From an uncultured Lachnospiraceae bacterium (GTDB taxonomy: Bacteria; Bacillota; Clostridia; Lachnospirales; Lachnospiraceae), in the NCBI GenBank assembly GCA_946630645.1, contig CAMOZD010000100.1, positions 1 to 5,466 on the forward strand: DNA of 5,466 nucleotides, written 5' to 3'. The first letter of the stretch is position 1. Each line of letters begins with the position of its first letter. This document shows positions 1 to 5,097 of this stretch, in pieces. Under the pieces are notes generated by a model. It was not told the origin of the DNA and made no database searches. It was given only the letters and a program-made list of their open reading frames with translations. Made by a program: the position numbers and the translations under genes.

Positions 1-560
1 TGGACAGATTCCTTGGTAAGGGGTTCCGCTCTTTCCCCGGCTTCTTCCTGATGTTCCTGGGCCGCATCTATAACCGCCTTGTCAACCTCGTTCAGGAATT
101 CTTCCACCTTTTCAATAATCTCTTTTTCCTTGAGATTCCTGTCTTCCTCAGAAGTTTCCAGGGCGGCAGCCAGATGGTGGACAGCTTCGCTGGTCAGCTC
201 ACCAAGTTCAGATTCCAGATGGCGGACAGCCTCGCTGGACAGATCATCATGACCGGAAAAGCTTGTCATGGAGGAGGGAGCTGTGACGATGGCTGCCTTA
301 GTCTGGTCCCGGTCTGCTGCTGAAGAGGCAGCTAAATCGTCCAGGATGTCCCTGCTCTGACCATCTTCCTGACCGGACAGGGTCTGGGTGGCGGAAAAAG
401 CCGTCTGGGAACCAGAGGACTCTGACCCGGAGATGGAAGCGGCAGACTGGGAACCGGATGGCAGGGACGAAGCAGCTGAAGGCCCGCCACTGACTGCCGG
501 AACAATCTCTTCAAGCAGGAGTTTTTGCTTTTCCCTTAACTGGCGTACCAGGTCCCGGTA
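1..560 (-). other. Non-GH32 segment within the GH32 frame (Ser-rich linker plus acidic helices)
   Basis: Residues 168 to at least 353 of the GH32 frame do not resemble a beta-propeller blade. Residues 168-187 are a charged helix (YRDLVRQLREKQKLLLEEIV). Residues 191-231 carry 15 Ser in 41 positions, with Gly, Ala and Gln, like a flexible linker. Residues 232-353 are mostly acidic and helix-prone, with EKEIIEKVEEFLNEVDKAV as a candidate amphipathic or coiled-coil helix. The frame is kept throughout and codon use looks like the rest of the gene, so this is not simple out-of-frame debris. Whether the propeller resumes beyond the edge (true insertion) or not (replaced C-terminus) cannot be seen. 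Confidence 0.7.
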
Positions 561-1061
561 TCTGTCACTGACGATTCTGGTTCCGGCCAGACAATAGTAC
601 CATCCATCTTTCTCAAAGATCTTGGGATCCCGGAAATCTCTGGTGGACACTTCATCGGAGAGGTCCTCTGCCGTCAGTACCGGGTTGGCTGAGAGTTTGG
701 AAAAATGAATACCGTCTGTGGAAACTGCCAGGCACTGCCTTTGCCGGTCCGGCTGGGCGGCAGTATACATGAGATAGAGCTTGCCCTTTCTGGCTACCGC
801 ATTCCCTGAGCAGCAGCCGCAGATGGCTTCATAGTCCTCGTTGGGGATCAGAGCGACCGGGAGGGTCTCCCAGTGAACAAAATCTTCTGTCACCATATGA
901 CCCCAGTGCATGGGGCCCCACTTGGAGTCATGAGGATAATGCTGGTAAAAAAGATGCGCCTTCCCACCATAATAAATCATTCCATTGGGGTCGTTGGACC
1001 AGCCTGAAGGAACGTTAGCATGATAGGTCTGTTTATAGCGGTTGTTCACCTTCTTGTTCAT
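1..1061 (-). CDS. GH32 beta-fructosidase (sucrose-6-phosphate hydrolase/invertase-like), 3' end cut by window edge, with atypical internal segment
   Basis: Family GH32 enzymes hydrolyse terminal beta-fructofuranosides (sucrose, sucrose-6-phosphate, fructo-oligosaccharides). The ATG at 1061 opens an uninterrupted frame of 353 codons to the window edge. Residues 21-27 read WSNDPNG, the sucrose box, with D24 the expected nucleophile. HLFYQHYP and WGPMHWGHMVTEDFVHWE follow, then GCCSGNAV, and FRDP at 143-146 supplies the transition-state Asp (D145). No signal peptide is visible, so a cytoplasmic enzyme is likely. The third motif (EC, acid/base Glu) is not reached. After GWYYCLAGTRIVSDR (153-167), where GH32 proteins continue into the next propeller blade, the frame enters about 186 residues of non-GH32 sequence: a charged helix, a Ser-rich stretch (191-231), then acidic helical sequence with a 15-residue tandem repeat. 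SD AAAGGG lies about 10 nt upstream. The family is sure; the exact substrate, and whether the enzyme is active, are not. Confidence 0.9.
   Translation of the reverse strand, partial: MNKKVNNRYKQTYHANVPSGWSNDPNGMIYYGGKAHLFYQHYPHDSKWGPMHWGHMVTEDFVHWETLPVALIPNEDYEAICGCCSGNAVARKGKLYLMYTAAQPDRQRQCLAVSTDGIHFSKLSANPVLTAEDLSDEVSTRDFRDPKIFEKDGWYYCLAGTRIVSDRYRDLVRQLREKQKLLLEEIVPAVSGGPSAASSLPSGSQSAASISGSESSGSQTAFSATQTLSGQEDGQSRDILDDLAASSAADRDQTKAAIVTAPSSMTSFSGHDDLSSEAVRHLESELGELTSEAVHHLAAALETSEEDRNLKEKEIIEKVEEFLNEVDKAVIDAAQEHQEEAGERAEPLTKESV
170..242 (-). repeat. Two 28-bp near-identical direct repeats, 45-bp period, in the GH32 extra segment
   Basis: Bases 170-197 and 215-242 match at 25 of 28 positions. 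The 45-bp offset is exactly 15 codons, so the protein repeats in frame: LSSEAVRHLE (274-283) and LTSEAVHHLA (289-298). This looks like a recent local tandem duplication of a helical 15-residue unit. Confidence 0.75.
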
Positions 1062-1090
1062 ATTTAAATTACCCTTTCGTTAAAATCAGT

Positions 1091-1120
1091 ATTATAAGTC
1101 ATAGTGACATACGAAGTCAT
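1091..1120 (-). promoter_or_regulatory. Probable promoter of the GH32 gene
   Basis: On the minus strand a perfect TATAAT (1091-1096) is preceded by ATGACT (1115-1120, four of six matches to TTGACA) across an 18-bp spacer. This leaves a leader of roughly 25 nt before the SD and ATG. The -35 and spacer contain a direct repeat, AAGTCAT at 1096-1102 and 1114-1120, and a small dyad GTCA-TAG-TGAC at 1098-1108. Confidence 0.55.
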
Positions 1121-1133
1121 TTTACAGTAAAAT
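1119..1133. promoter_or_regulatory. Candidate operator: perfect 15-bp palindrome ATTTTACAGTAAAAT
   Basis: Seven-base arms ATTTTAC and GTAAAAT mirror perfectly around a central A. The site touches the proposed -35 of the GH32 promoter, a usual place for a repressor or activator to bind. No regulator gene is in the window, and the motif is AT-rich, so chance is possible. Confidence 0.35.
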
Positions 1134-1282
1134 ACAAATTCCTTCAATTGAAATAAGATTAAAAATTTAAAAAATATTTCCTGATCATTCTGGAGTCTAT
1201 TTGTTTTGCGGAAATCAGGAAGTATTCTGTGTTATAGGTTTATTAATTATGTTTAGTTATAAAATCTTTTGTTTCTGCAATA

Positions 1283-1311
1283 TTGACGGGATGGGCCATA
1301 TGAGTTATGAC
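1283..1311 (+). promoter_or_regulatory. Probable promoter of degV copy 1 (pseudogene)
   Basis: TTGACG (1283-1288), a 17-bp spacer and TATGAC (1306-1311). The elements are weaker than in copy 2 but sit at exactly the same distance from the start codon, which supports both calls. Confidence 0.5.
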
Positions 1312-1378
1312 ATTTATTGTGTATAATTTATAAATTCGGATAATATAATTTTAAAGAAAGGAAAATGTATAAGTAGAT

Positions 1379-2046
1379 ATGAAATATAGAATAGTCGCTG
1401 ATTCCTCCTCCAATATATTGAATATGGACTTTGATGAATTTGTTTGTGTACCCATGCAAATCCAGGTTGGAAATAGAATTTTTTTCGATGATCCGTCCCT
1501 GGATCTGGAGGAAATGCTGGAAGTTTTAAAGGCTCATAAGGGCAAGTCGCAGACCGCCTGTCCAGGTCCCGGTGACTGGTTAGAAGCCTTTGGGGATGCG
1601 GACAGGGTTTTCTGTGTCACTGTTACCAGCGGTGTCTCCGGTTCCTTTCTTTCTGCCAAGGTAACCAAGGAGATTTATGAATCGGAATATCCAGACAGAA
1701 AGTCCTTCTCATAGATAGTCTTGCCTGCGGTCCCAAACCAGCCATGCTTATTATTAAATTAAGAGAATTGATTGAGGAAGGTCTCGACTATCCGGCCATA
1801 AGCGATCGTATTCTTGATTACTTTAAAAGAACCCGCCTCTGCTTCATGTTAACTTCTGTTCATAACCTGGCTATGAACGGCAGGGTCGTCATTGGCCATA
1901 ACCATAATCCGGAGGGGTCTGGGATTCTGGCCCAGGCTCTGAGATCCCGGATGGGTGCCCGGGATATCCGCATCATGCCTTTCACCGGACTTTGCAGCTA
2001 CTATGGGGAGTCAGGATCCATCATGGTTGGTTTTGAGATTGATTAA
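1379..2046 (+). pseudogene. DegV-family protein, copy 1, inactivated by frameshift and internal deletion
   Basis: This is a decayed paralogue of the intact neighbour at 2216-3049. The first 108 codons read well (MKYRIVADSSSNIL..., KSQTACPGPGDW, VTSGVSGSFLSA). One base is then missing at about 1702/1703, so translation ends at TAG 1712-1714 after three wrong residues. In the restored frame the protein continues LLIDSLACGPKPAMLIIKL through to GFEID and TAA at 2044-2046. A second lesion is an in-frame loss of 165 bp at NGRV (about 1879-1886), removing the equivalent of residues 171-225 of the intact copy, the middle of the C-terminal domain. The remnant 1744-2046 could only be made by re-initiation and would not fold as a DegV domain. 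A sequencing error could explain the 1-nt loss but not the deletion. Confidence 0.9.
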
Positions 2047-2119
2047 GATAGCCGGTACATACAAAGGGATCAGCATTTCCAAGGATATATTACTTTTATT
2101 AGCTTTTATTTGTGCAATA

Positions 2120-2148
2120 TTGACAGAATGACTAATAAGAGTTATTAT
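2120..2148 (+). promoter_or_regulatory. Promoter of the intact degV-family gene
   Basis: A perfect -35 TTGACA (2120-2125), a 17-bp spacer and -10 TATTAT (2143-2148) form a good sigma-A-type promoter in the 169-bp gap between the two copies. It gives a leader of about 60 nt. The intact copy therefore need not depend on transcription from copy 1. Confidence 0.65.
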
Positions 2149-2215
2149 AATAATCAAATATAGTTTCTAAAACCACATTATATAATTGCAAAGAAAGGAA
2201 CATATATAGATTATT

Positions 2216-3049
2216 ATGAAATATAGAATTGTCGCTGATTCCTCTTCTAATATATTAACTATGGATTTTGATGAATTTGCTTCGGTACCAATGCATATCC
2301 AGGTGGGTAACAGACACTTTTCCGATGATCCCTCCCTGGATATTGAGGAAATGCTGGCAACCTTAAAGGCCTATAAAGGGAAATCACAGACTGCCTGTCC
2401 CGGGCCCGGCGACTGGATCGATGCCTTCGGGGATGCTGACAGGATTTTCTGTGTCACCATTACCAGCGGGCTTTCCGGTTCCTATCTTTCTGCCAAGGTA
2501 GCCAAGGAGATCTACGAATCTGAACATCCCGACAGGAAGATTCTGATCATAGACAGTCTTTCCGCCGGCCCTGAACCTGCCATGCTTATTCTCAAATTAA
2601 GAGAAATGATCGAGGAAGGACTTGATCATCTGACCATAGGCCACCGTATTCTTGATTATCATAAAAGAACTCATCTTTGCTTCATGTTATCTTCCCTCCA
2701 CAATCTGGCCATGAACGGCAGGGTGAATCCGCTGGTTGCAAAGGGAATCGGTATCATGAAGATCCGTCTGGTGGGCAAGGCCAGCGATGTTGGAGAGCTG
2801 GAAGTTCTTCACAAGTGCCGGGGTGACAAAAAAGCCTTTCAGGCCATTATTCTTCACATGAATGAGAACGGCTATAAGGGAGGCCGGGTCATCATAGCCC
2901 ACGACCAGTGTCTGGAGGGGGCTGAGACCCTGGCCGAGTCCCTGAAGTCCATGCTGGGTGCCAGGGATGTCCGCATTATGCCTACCACCGGCCTCTGCAG
3001 CTACTATGCTGAACCGGGATCTCTCATGATCGGTTTTGAATCTGAATAA
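2216..3049 (+). CDS. DegV family protein (fatty-acid-binding, FakB-like), intact copy 2
   Basis: A 277-residue protein, the usual length for the family. DegV/FakB proteins bind a fatty acid and, where studied, present it to the FakA kinase for activation and phospholipid synthesis; the role here is inferred. Family landmarks in order: VADSSSNIL (6-14) at the N-terminus, SQTACPGPGDW (57-67) for the family's T-S-x-P-S-P-G-D-F motif with T59 at the Thr position, TSGLSGSYLSA (83-93), IIDSLSAGP (111-119), and NGRV (167-170) with R169. The C-terminus ends MPTTGLCSYYAEPGS...GFE, with C261 where many FakB proteins carry a His in GTHxGPG. That suggests a divergent subfamily, and fatty-acid binding may differ. 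ATG 2216 is the only reasonable start, as an in-frame TAG lies just upstream. SD AAAGAAAGGA ends 16 nt before it, unusually far. No fakA is in the window. Confidence 0.92.
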   Translation: MKYRIVADSSSNILTMDFDEFASVPMHIQVGNRHFSDDPSLDIEEMLATLKAYKGKSQTACPGPGDWIDAFGDADRIFCVTITSGLSGSYLSAKVAKEIYESEHPDRKILIIDSLSAGPEPAMLILKLREMIEEGLDHLTIGHRILDYHKRTHLCFMLSSLHNLAMNGRVNPLVAKGIGIMKIRLVGKASDVGELEVLHKCRGDKKAFQAIILHMNENGYKGGRVIIAHDQCLEGAETLAESLKSMLGARDVRIMPTTGLCSYYAEPGSLMIGFESE

Positions 3050-3056
3050 TTAGAAT

Positions 3057-3084
3057 GTCCGGCATCTGCCGGACCTCTTTTTTT
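3057..3084 (+). terminator. Intrinsic terminator of the degV-family gene
   Basis: Starting 7 bp after the TAA, GTCCGGC - ATCT - GCCGGAC forms a perfect 7-bp GC-rich stem with a 4-nt loop, followed by CTC and seven T residues. This is a textbook rho-independent terminator. Confidence 0.9.
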
Positions 3085-3094
3085 GTATAATAAT

Positions 3095-3134
3095 AAGACG
3101 GACGTACACCTTTTAAGTGACGTCCGTCTTTTAC
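3095..3134. terminator. Second hairpin, probably a bidirectional terminator between convergent genes
   Basis: AAGACGGACGT (3095-3105) and ACGTCCGTCTT (3120-3130) are a perfect 11-bp inverted repeat. An inner CAC/GTG pairing shortens the loop. On the plus strand it is followed by TTTTA, a short T-tract. On the minus strand it is followed by TATTATTATA, an imperfect U-rich tail. It could back up the degV terminator, end the rubredoxin-fusion transcript about 130 nt after its stop, or both. Confidence 0.65.
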
Positions 3135-3263
3135 CATGTTTTTTAAAAGCATTTTCCTATGCGGTCTATGCATGACTGAAGGCCCTGCCCAAAAGAGATC
3201 CAGGCCGGCCTATGGAATAACCGGTACTTGACCTGTGAATTCCAGGCCCTTTTCAAGGGGAGC
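3131..3263. other. Convergent intergenic spacer with no recognised gene
   Basis: Only weak dyads are seen, such as CCTG-TGAATTC-CAGG. One loose hairpin, about nine of eleven paired bases, surrounds the stop codon of the rubredoxin fusion on the minus strand but has no T-tract. No open frame here carries recognisable protein motifs. Confidence 0.5.
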
Positions 3264-3884
3264 TTAAGCCTCCCTTACTTCCTTAACAAAATCTGCAGCA
3301 CCGTGTTTGCACCATGGGCAGATGAAGTCAGTAGGAATCTCTTCTCCTTCATACACGTAGCCGCAGATCTGACATACCCAGACTGTCTTAGATGTTTTTG
3401 GCAGCTGGGGTGCCGGCTTGATACTGGTCTGATAGTAGGTGTAGGTAGTGGATGGATCTTCGGTCAGAATATGGCCGTCTGTCACATCAGCGATGAACAT
3501 GGTATGGGTACCCAGGTCCAGGGTCGTAACTACTTTAGCGCTGAGATAGGCATTGGTGCCTTCTGTGATATAGAAAATGCCATTGTCAGCCCTCTTGCAG
3601 CTGGTGTAGTCGGCAAATTTATCCACGTCCCGGCCTGACTGGAAACCAAAATGTCTGAAGGTGTCAAAAACTGCCTTCTCAGATAAAATGGATACATTGA
3701 ACTCTCCTGTATGAAGAATCATATCATGGGTATAATTGGTCTTATTTACTGTCAGTGAGATACGGTTGGGCTCACTGGTAACCTGGGCGGCCGTGTTGGT
3801 AATACAACCATTATCCTTACTTCCTTCCCTGGCGGTAACAACAAACAGACCATAGGTCAATTTAAACATAGATTTCGGATCCAT
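3264..3884 (-). CDS. hrb: Flavin reductase-rubredoxin fusion (high-molecular-weight rubredoxin, Hrb-like)
   Basis: A 206-residue redox protein. Residues 1-155 are a flavin reductase-like (FMN-binding split-barrel) domain: MDPKSMFKLTYGLFVVTA, GCITNTAAQVTSEPNRISLTVNK, FNVSILSE, FDTFRHFGFQSGRDVDKF, then the closing HTMFIADVTDGHIL. A Pro/Lys/Thr linker (about 157-167) leads to a short rubredoxin domain, WVCQICGYVYEGEEIP...ICPWCKHGAADF, with iron ligands C171, C174, C189 and C192. Known Hrb proteins pass electrons from NADH through FMN and the Fe(Cys)4 site to flavodiiron proteins that reduce O2 or NO; that role is inferred here, and no flavodiiron gene is in the window. ATG 3884 is preferred to ATG 3890: AAAGGGGG ends exactly against 3890, with no spacer, but 6 nt before 3884. 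The gene has its own AT-rich promoter region and is probably monocistronic. Confidence 0.9.
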   Translation of the reverse strand: MDPKSMFKLTYGLFVVTAREGSKDNGCITNTAAQVTSEPNRISLTVNKTNYTHDMILHTGEFNVSILSEKAVFDTFRHFGFQSGRDVDKFADYTSCKRADNGIFYITEGTNAYLSAKVVTTLDLGTHTMFIADVTDGHILTEDPSTTYTYYQTSIKPAPQLPKTSKTVWVCQICGYVYEGEEIPTDFICPWCKHGAADFVKEVREA

Positions 3885-3890
3885 AAACAT

Positions 3891-3898
3891 CCCCCTTT
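3891..3898 (-). promoter_or_regulatory. Shine-Dalgarno AAAGGGGG that decides the start of the rubredoxin fusion
   Basis: Two in-frame ATGs lie two codons apart (3890 and 3884). The SD abuts the first directly and is 6 nt from the second, so ribosomes should begin at 3884. Confidence 0.7.
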
Positions 3899-3934
3899 AC
3901 AAGATAGTAATAATAATTTTACTTATTTTATAAT

Positions 3935-3940
3935 ATTATA
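3935..3940 (-). promoter_or_regulatory. Likely -10 element of the rubredoxin-fusion gene
   Basis: TATAAT on the minus strand lies about 50 nt upstream of the start codon in a strongly AT-rich 153-bp gap. No good -35 is seen at 16-19 bp (best is TGCTCA, three of six). No convincing terminator for the upstream ACT gene is present in the gap, so read-through is possible. Confidence 0.4.
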
Positions 3941-4037
3941 CATCAAAGAAGACTAATGAGCATAACTATTTTTTATATTATATTTCCTTCTTTTAAAATT
4001 ATTTTGCATGCTCTGTTTTAGCAGGGATTTCCTTTGA

Positions 4038-4871
4038 TTAACTGATTACCCAGCCTGCTTCTTCAAGGAGACTGAGGCTGCTGCAATAATTCTCTTCTCT
4101 GACAAAAATATAATCTGTGTTGAAGCTTGATATTACGAAAACGGGAATCTTGTGATCTGCCAGAAGGCTGGCTATGGGAGCCAGGATTCCCACCAGGGAA
4201 AAGTCCAGCAGACCCTGGATCCGGAAGCCTTTCCAGCCATCATCCCTCACAAGGGAAGAAGCCGGGACTTTGTCCGTTGGGCAGACCAGGGAATACTCCT
4301 GGTCAGTTTTAGCGGTAAAGCAATAATCCAGCCCCCCGGGGAAGTCCTCTTCTCCCGCCACTTTACAGATACTGAAGTCCCCTTTCAGCAGCTGCAGAGC
4401 CAGTGGCTTACCTGACGCGTCTGCAGGGAGGGCTTCCTTTTGGTCAGAGGTCCCCAGACAGGAAGCAAGAATCGCTTTATTACTTTCCTGGGGCAGGAGG
4501 TCACCATAGTCTCCCAGCTGCCGGCCTGTCACTACCTTGGCCCAGGATTCATAGATTAATTCCTCTATATTCGTCTCTCCCTCTACCAGCAGGTTACTGA
4601 TGGAGACCAGGCTGCTCTTTTTATATATGGCTCCCAGCATGAAAATATGCCCCTCATTATTCTGGGGAAGAATCATGTCCACCCCCTCTTCATCAAAGGA
4701 GGCCAGTTTGTCCACATAGTCAGGTCCCAGAGCCGAAAAACGGGGTATACTGATATATATCATTTCATGGGGAGAACTTTCTACGATATCAAACAGAACA
4801 CCCATCAGATCTTTCTCCTCATAAAGACTCAGATCCAGTTCCACGAAATCGATATTATTGTTTATCGTCAA
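4038..4871 (-). CDS. Two-domain protein: degenerate MobA-like N-terminal half plus C-terminal ACT domain (COG3603-like)
   Basis: A 277-residue protein. Residues 157-277 match the COG3603-type ACT family: LALQLLKGDFSICKV, DYCFTAKTDQEYSLVCPTDKVP, GWKGFRIQGLLDFSLVGILA and IPVFVISSFNTDYIFVRE. ACT domains of this kind usually bind amino acids or other small ligands; the ligand here is unknown. Residues 20-106 resemble the later part of MobA-like nucleotidyltransferases: KDLMGVLFDIVESSPHEMIYIS at the place of GPLxGI..AL...., IPRFSAL for cDMPFL, and MILPQNNEGHIFMLGAIYKKS for the VVPR..G..qPL.AlY segment. The GGxSxRMG nucleotide-binding start of MobA is absent and the DMP aspartate is lost, so catalysis is unlikely and a sensor or scaffold role is possible. 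TTG 4871 is chosen because GGAGGTGAT ends just upstream. An upstream TTG at 4886 overlaps that SD and would make a poor start. Confidence 0.75.
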   Translation of the reverse strand: MTINNNIDFVELDLSLYEEKDLMGVLFDIVESSPHEMIYISIPRFSALGPDYVDKLASFDEEGVDMILPQNNEGHIFMLGAIYKKSSLVSISNLLVEGETNIEELIYESWAKVVTGRQLGDYGDLLPQESNKAILASCLGTSDQKEALPADASGKPLALQLLKGDFSICKVAGEEDFPGGLDYCFTAKTDQEYSLVCPTDKVPASSLVRDDGWKGFRIQGLLDFSLVGILAPIASLLADHKIPVFVISSFNTDYIFVREENYCSSLSLLEEAGWVIS

Positions 4872-4875
4872 GAAT

Positions 4876-4884
4876 ATCACCTCC
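4876..4884 (-). promoter_or_regulatory. Strong SD GGAGGTGAT with a TTG start for the ACT-domain gene
   Basis: The nine bases match the anti-SD nearly perfectly. GGAGG ends 8 nt before TTG 4871, ideal spacing. The longer reading frame would start inside this SD (TTG 4886 or GTG 4880). A strong SD paired with a weak TTG codon is a usual way to balance expression. Confidence 0.75.
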
Positions 4885-4969
4885 AAATATCATCATGAAT
4901 TATTATGATTTTTAAGGCTGTTCATCATAAGATGGTTAAAATATTGGTGTTATTATGCATTTTACGCAT

Positions 4970-4978
4970 ATTATACCA
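4970..4978 (-). promoter_or_regulatory. Extended -10 promoter of the ACT-domain gene
   Basis: Minus-strand TGG-TATAAT fits the TGnTATAAT extended -10 consensus. The -35 region at 16-18 bp is poor (best three of six), as is normal for extended -10 promoters. The leader to TTG 4871 is about 90 nt. Confidence 0.55.
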
Positions 4979-5097
4979 TGCTGTTCCACGATTTAACATA
5001 TACTATTTACATAAAAAGCTTAGTAATATTTTTTCCGTAAACCAGGGACAAGCAGGCAAAAGAGGCGGTCTGAACAAGCCAGGCAAGCAGGTTGGAC

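Larger units (their letters stand above)
1062..1378. other. Divergent intergenic control region between the GH32 gene and the degV pair
   Basis: This is 317 bp of AT-rich spacer with no gene. It holds the leader and promoter of the GH32 gene on the minus side and those of the first degV copy on the plus side. It also has three dyads: a 15-bp palindrome at 1119-1133, a short palindrome TTCAATTGAA at 1143-1152, and an 8-bp inverted repeat TTCCTGAT (1178-1185) / ATCAGGAA (1214-1221) around a 28-nt centre. The last has no T-tract, so it is not an intrinsic terminator. Confidence 0.7.
1266..3049 (+). repeat. Tandem duplication: degV-family gene plus its upstream region (units 1266-2046 and 2103-3049)
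   Basis: The two units share their upstream regions without an indel at a constant offset of 837 bp from 1266/2103 to the start codons 1379/2216. Matching islands are CTTTT..TTT.TGCAATATTGAC, GAGTTAT, TATAATT and AAAGAAAGGA. The first 108 encoded residues are 90/108 identical, with mostly conservative changes. The unit lengths differ by 166 bp, fully explained by one 1-nt and one 165-bp loss in unit 1. Unit 1 has no terminator hairpin after its stop; unit 2 has one. Confidence 0.9.

Noticed and set aside
51..597. Plus-strand open frames at 51-323 and 388-597, and a minus-strand out-of-frame one at 332-514
   Set aside because: They lie opposite or out of frame with the GH32 reading frame, which has clear family motifs and no stop. 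Their translations are low-complexity shadows of its Ser-rich segment.
1143..1152. Palindrome TTCAATTGAA
   Set aside because: Ten bases in an AT-rich spacer are expected by chance; listed only within the intergenic description.
1365..1376. Mini open frame ATG TAT AAG TAG between the SD and the start of degV copy 1
   Set aside because: Only 2 nt from the SD and absent from the matching leader of copy 2, so a leader peptide is not supported.
1744..2046. A separate 100-residue gene
   Set aside because: It is the out-of-frame continuation of the broken degV copy, with no SD of its own and carrying the 165-bp deletion.
2687..2902. Minus-strand open frame inside the intact degV gene
   Set aside because: Antisense to a well-supported gene, with no recognisable motif or SD.
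3242..3290. Possible terminator hairpin at the stop of the rubredoxin fusion
   Set aside because: The stem has two internal mismatches, contains the stop codon in its loop, and is not followed by a T-tract on either strand.
3228..3638. Plus-strand 136-residue open frame
   Set aside because: Antisense to the rubredoxin fusion, whose Cys motifs and flavin-reductase domain are certain. No promoter or SD was seen.
4872..4886. N-terminal extension of the ACT protein starting at TTG 4886 or GTG 4880
   Set aside because: These codons lie inside the GGAGGTGAT SD. TTG 4871 has ideal spacing.
4127..4898. Plus-strand open frames at 4127, 4152, 4403 and 4647
   Set aside because: All are antisense to the ACT-domain gene and show no protein family features.
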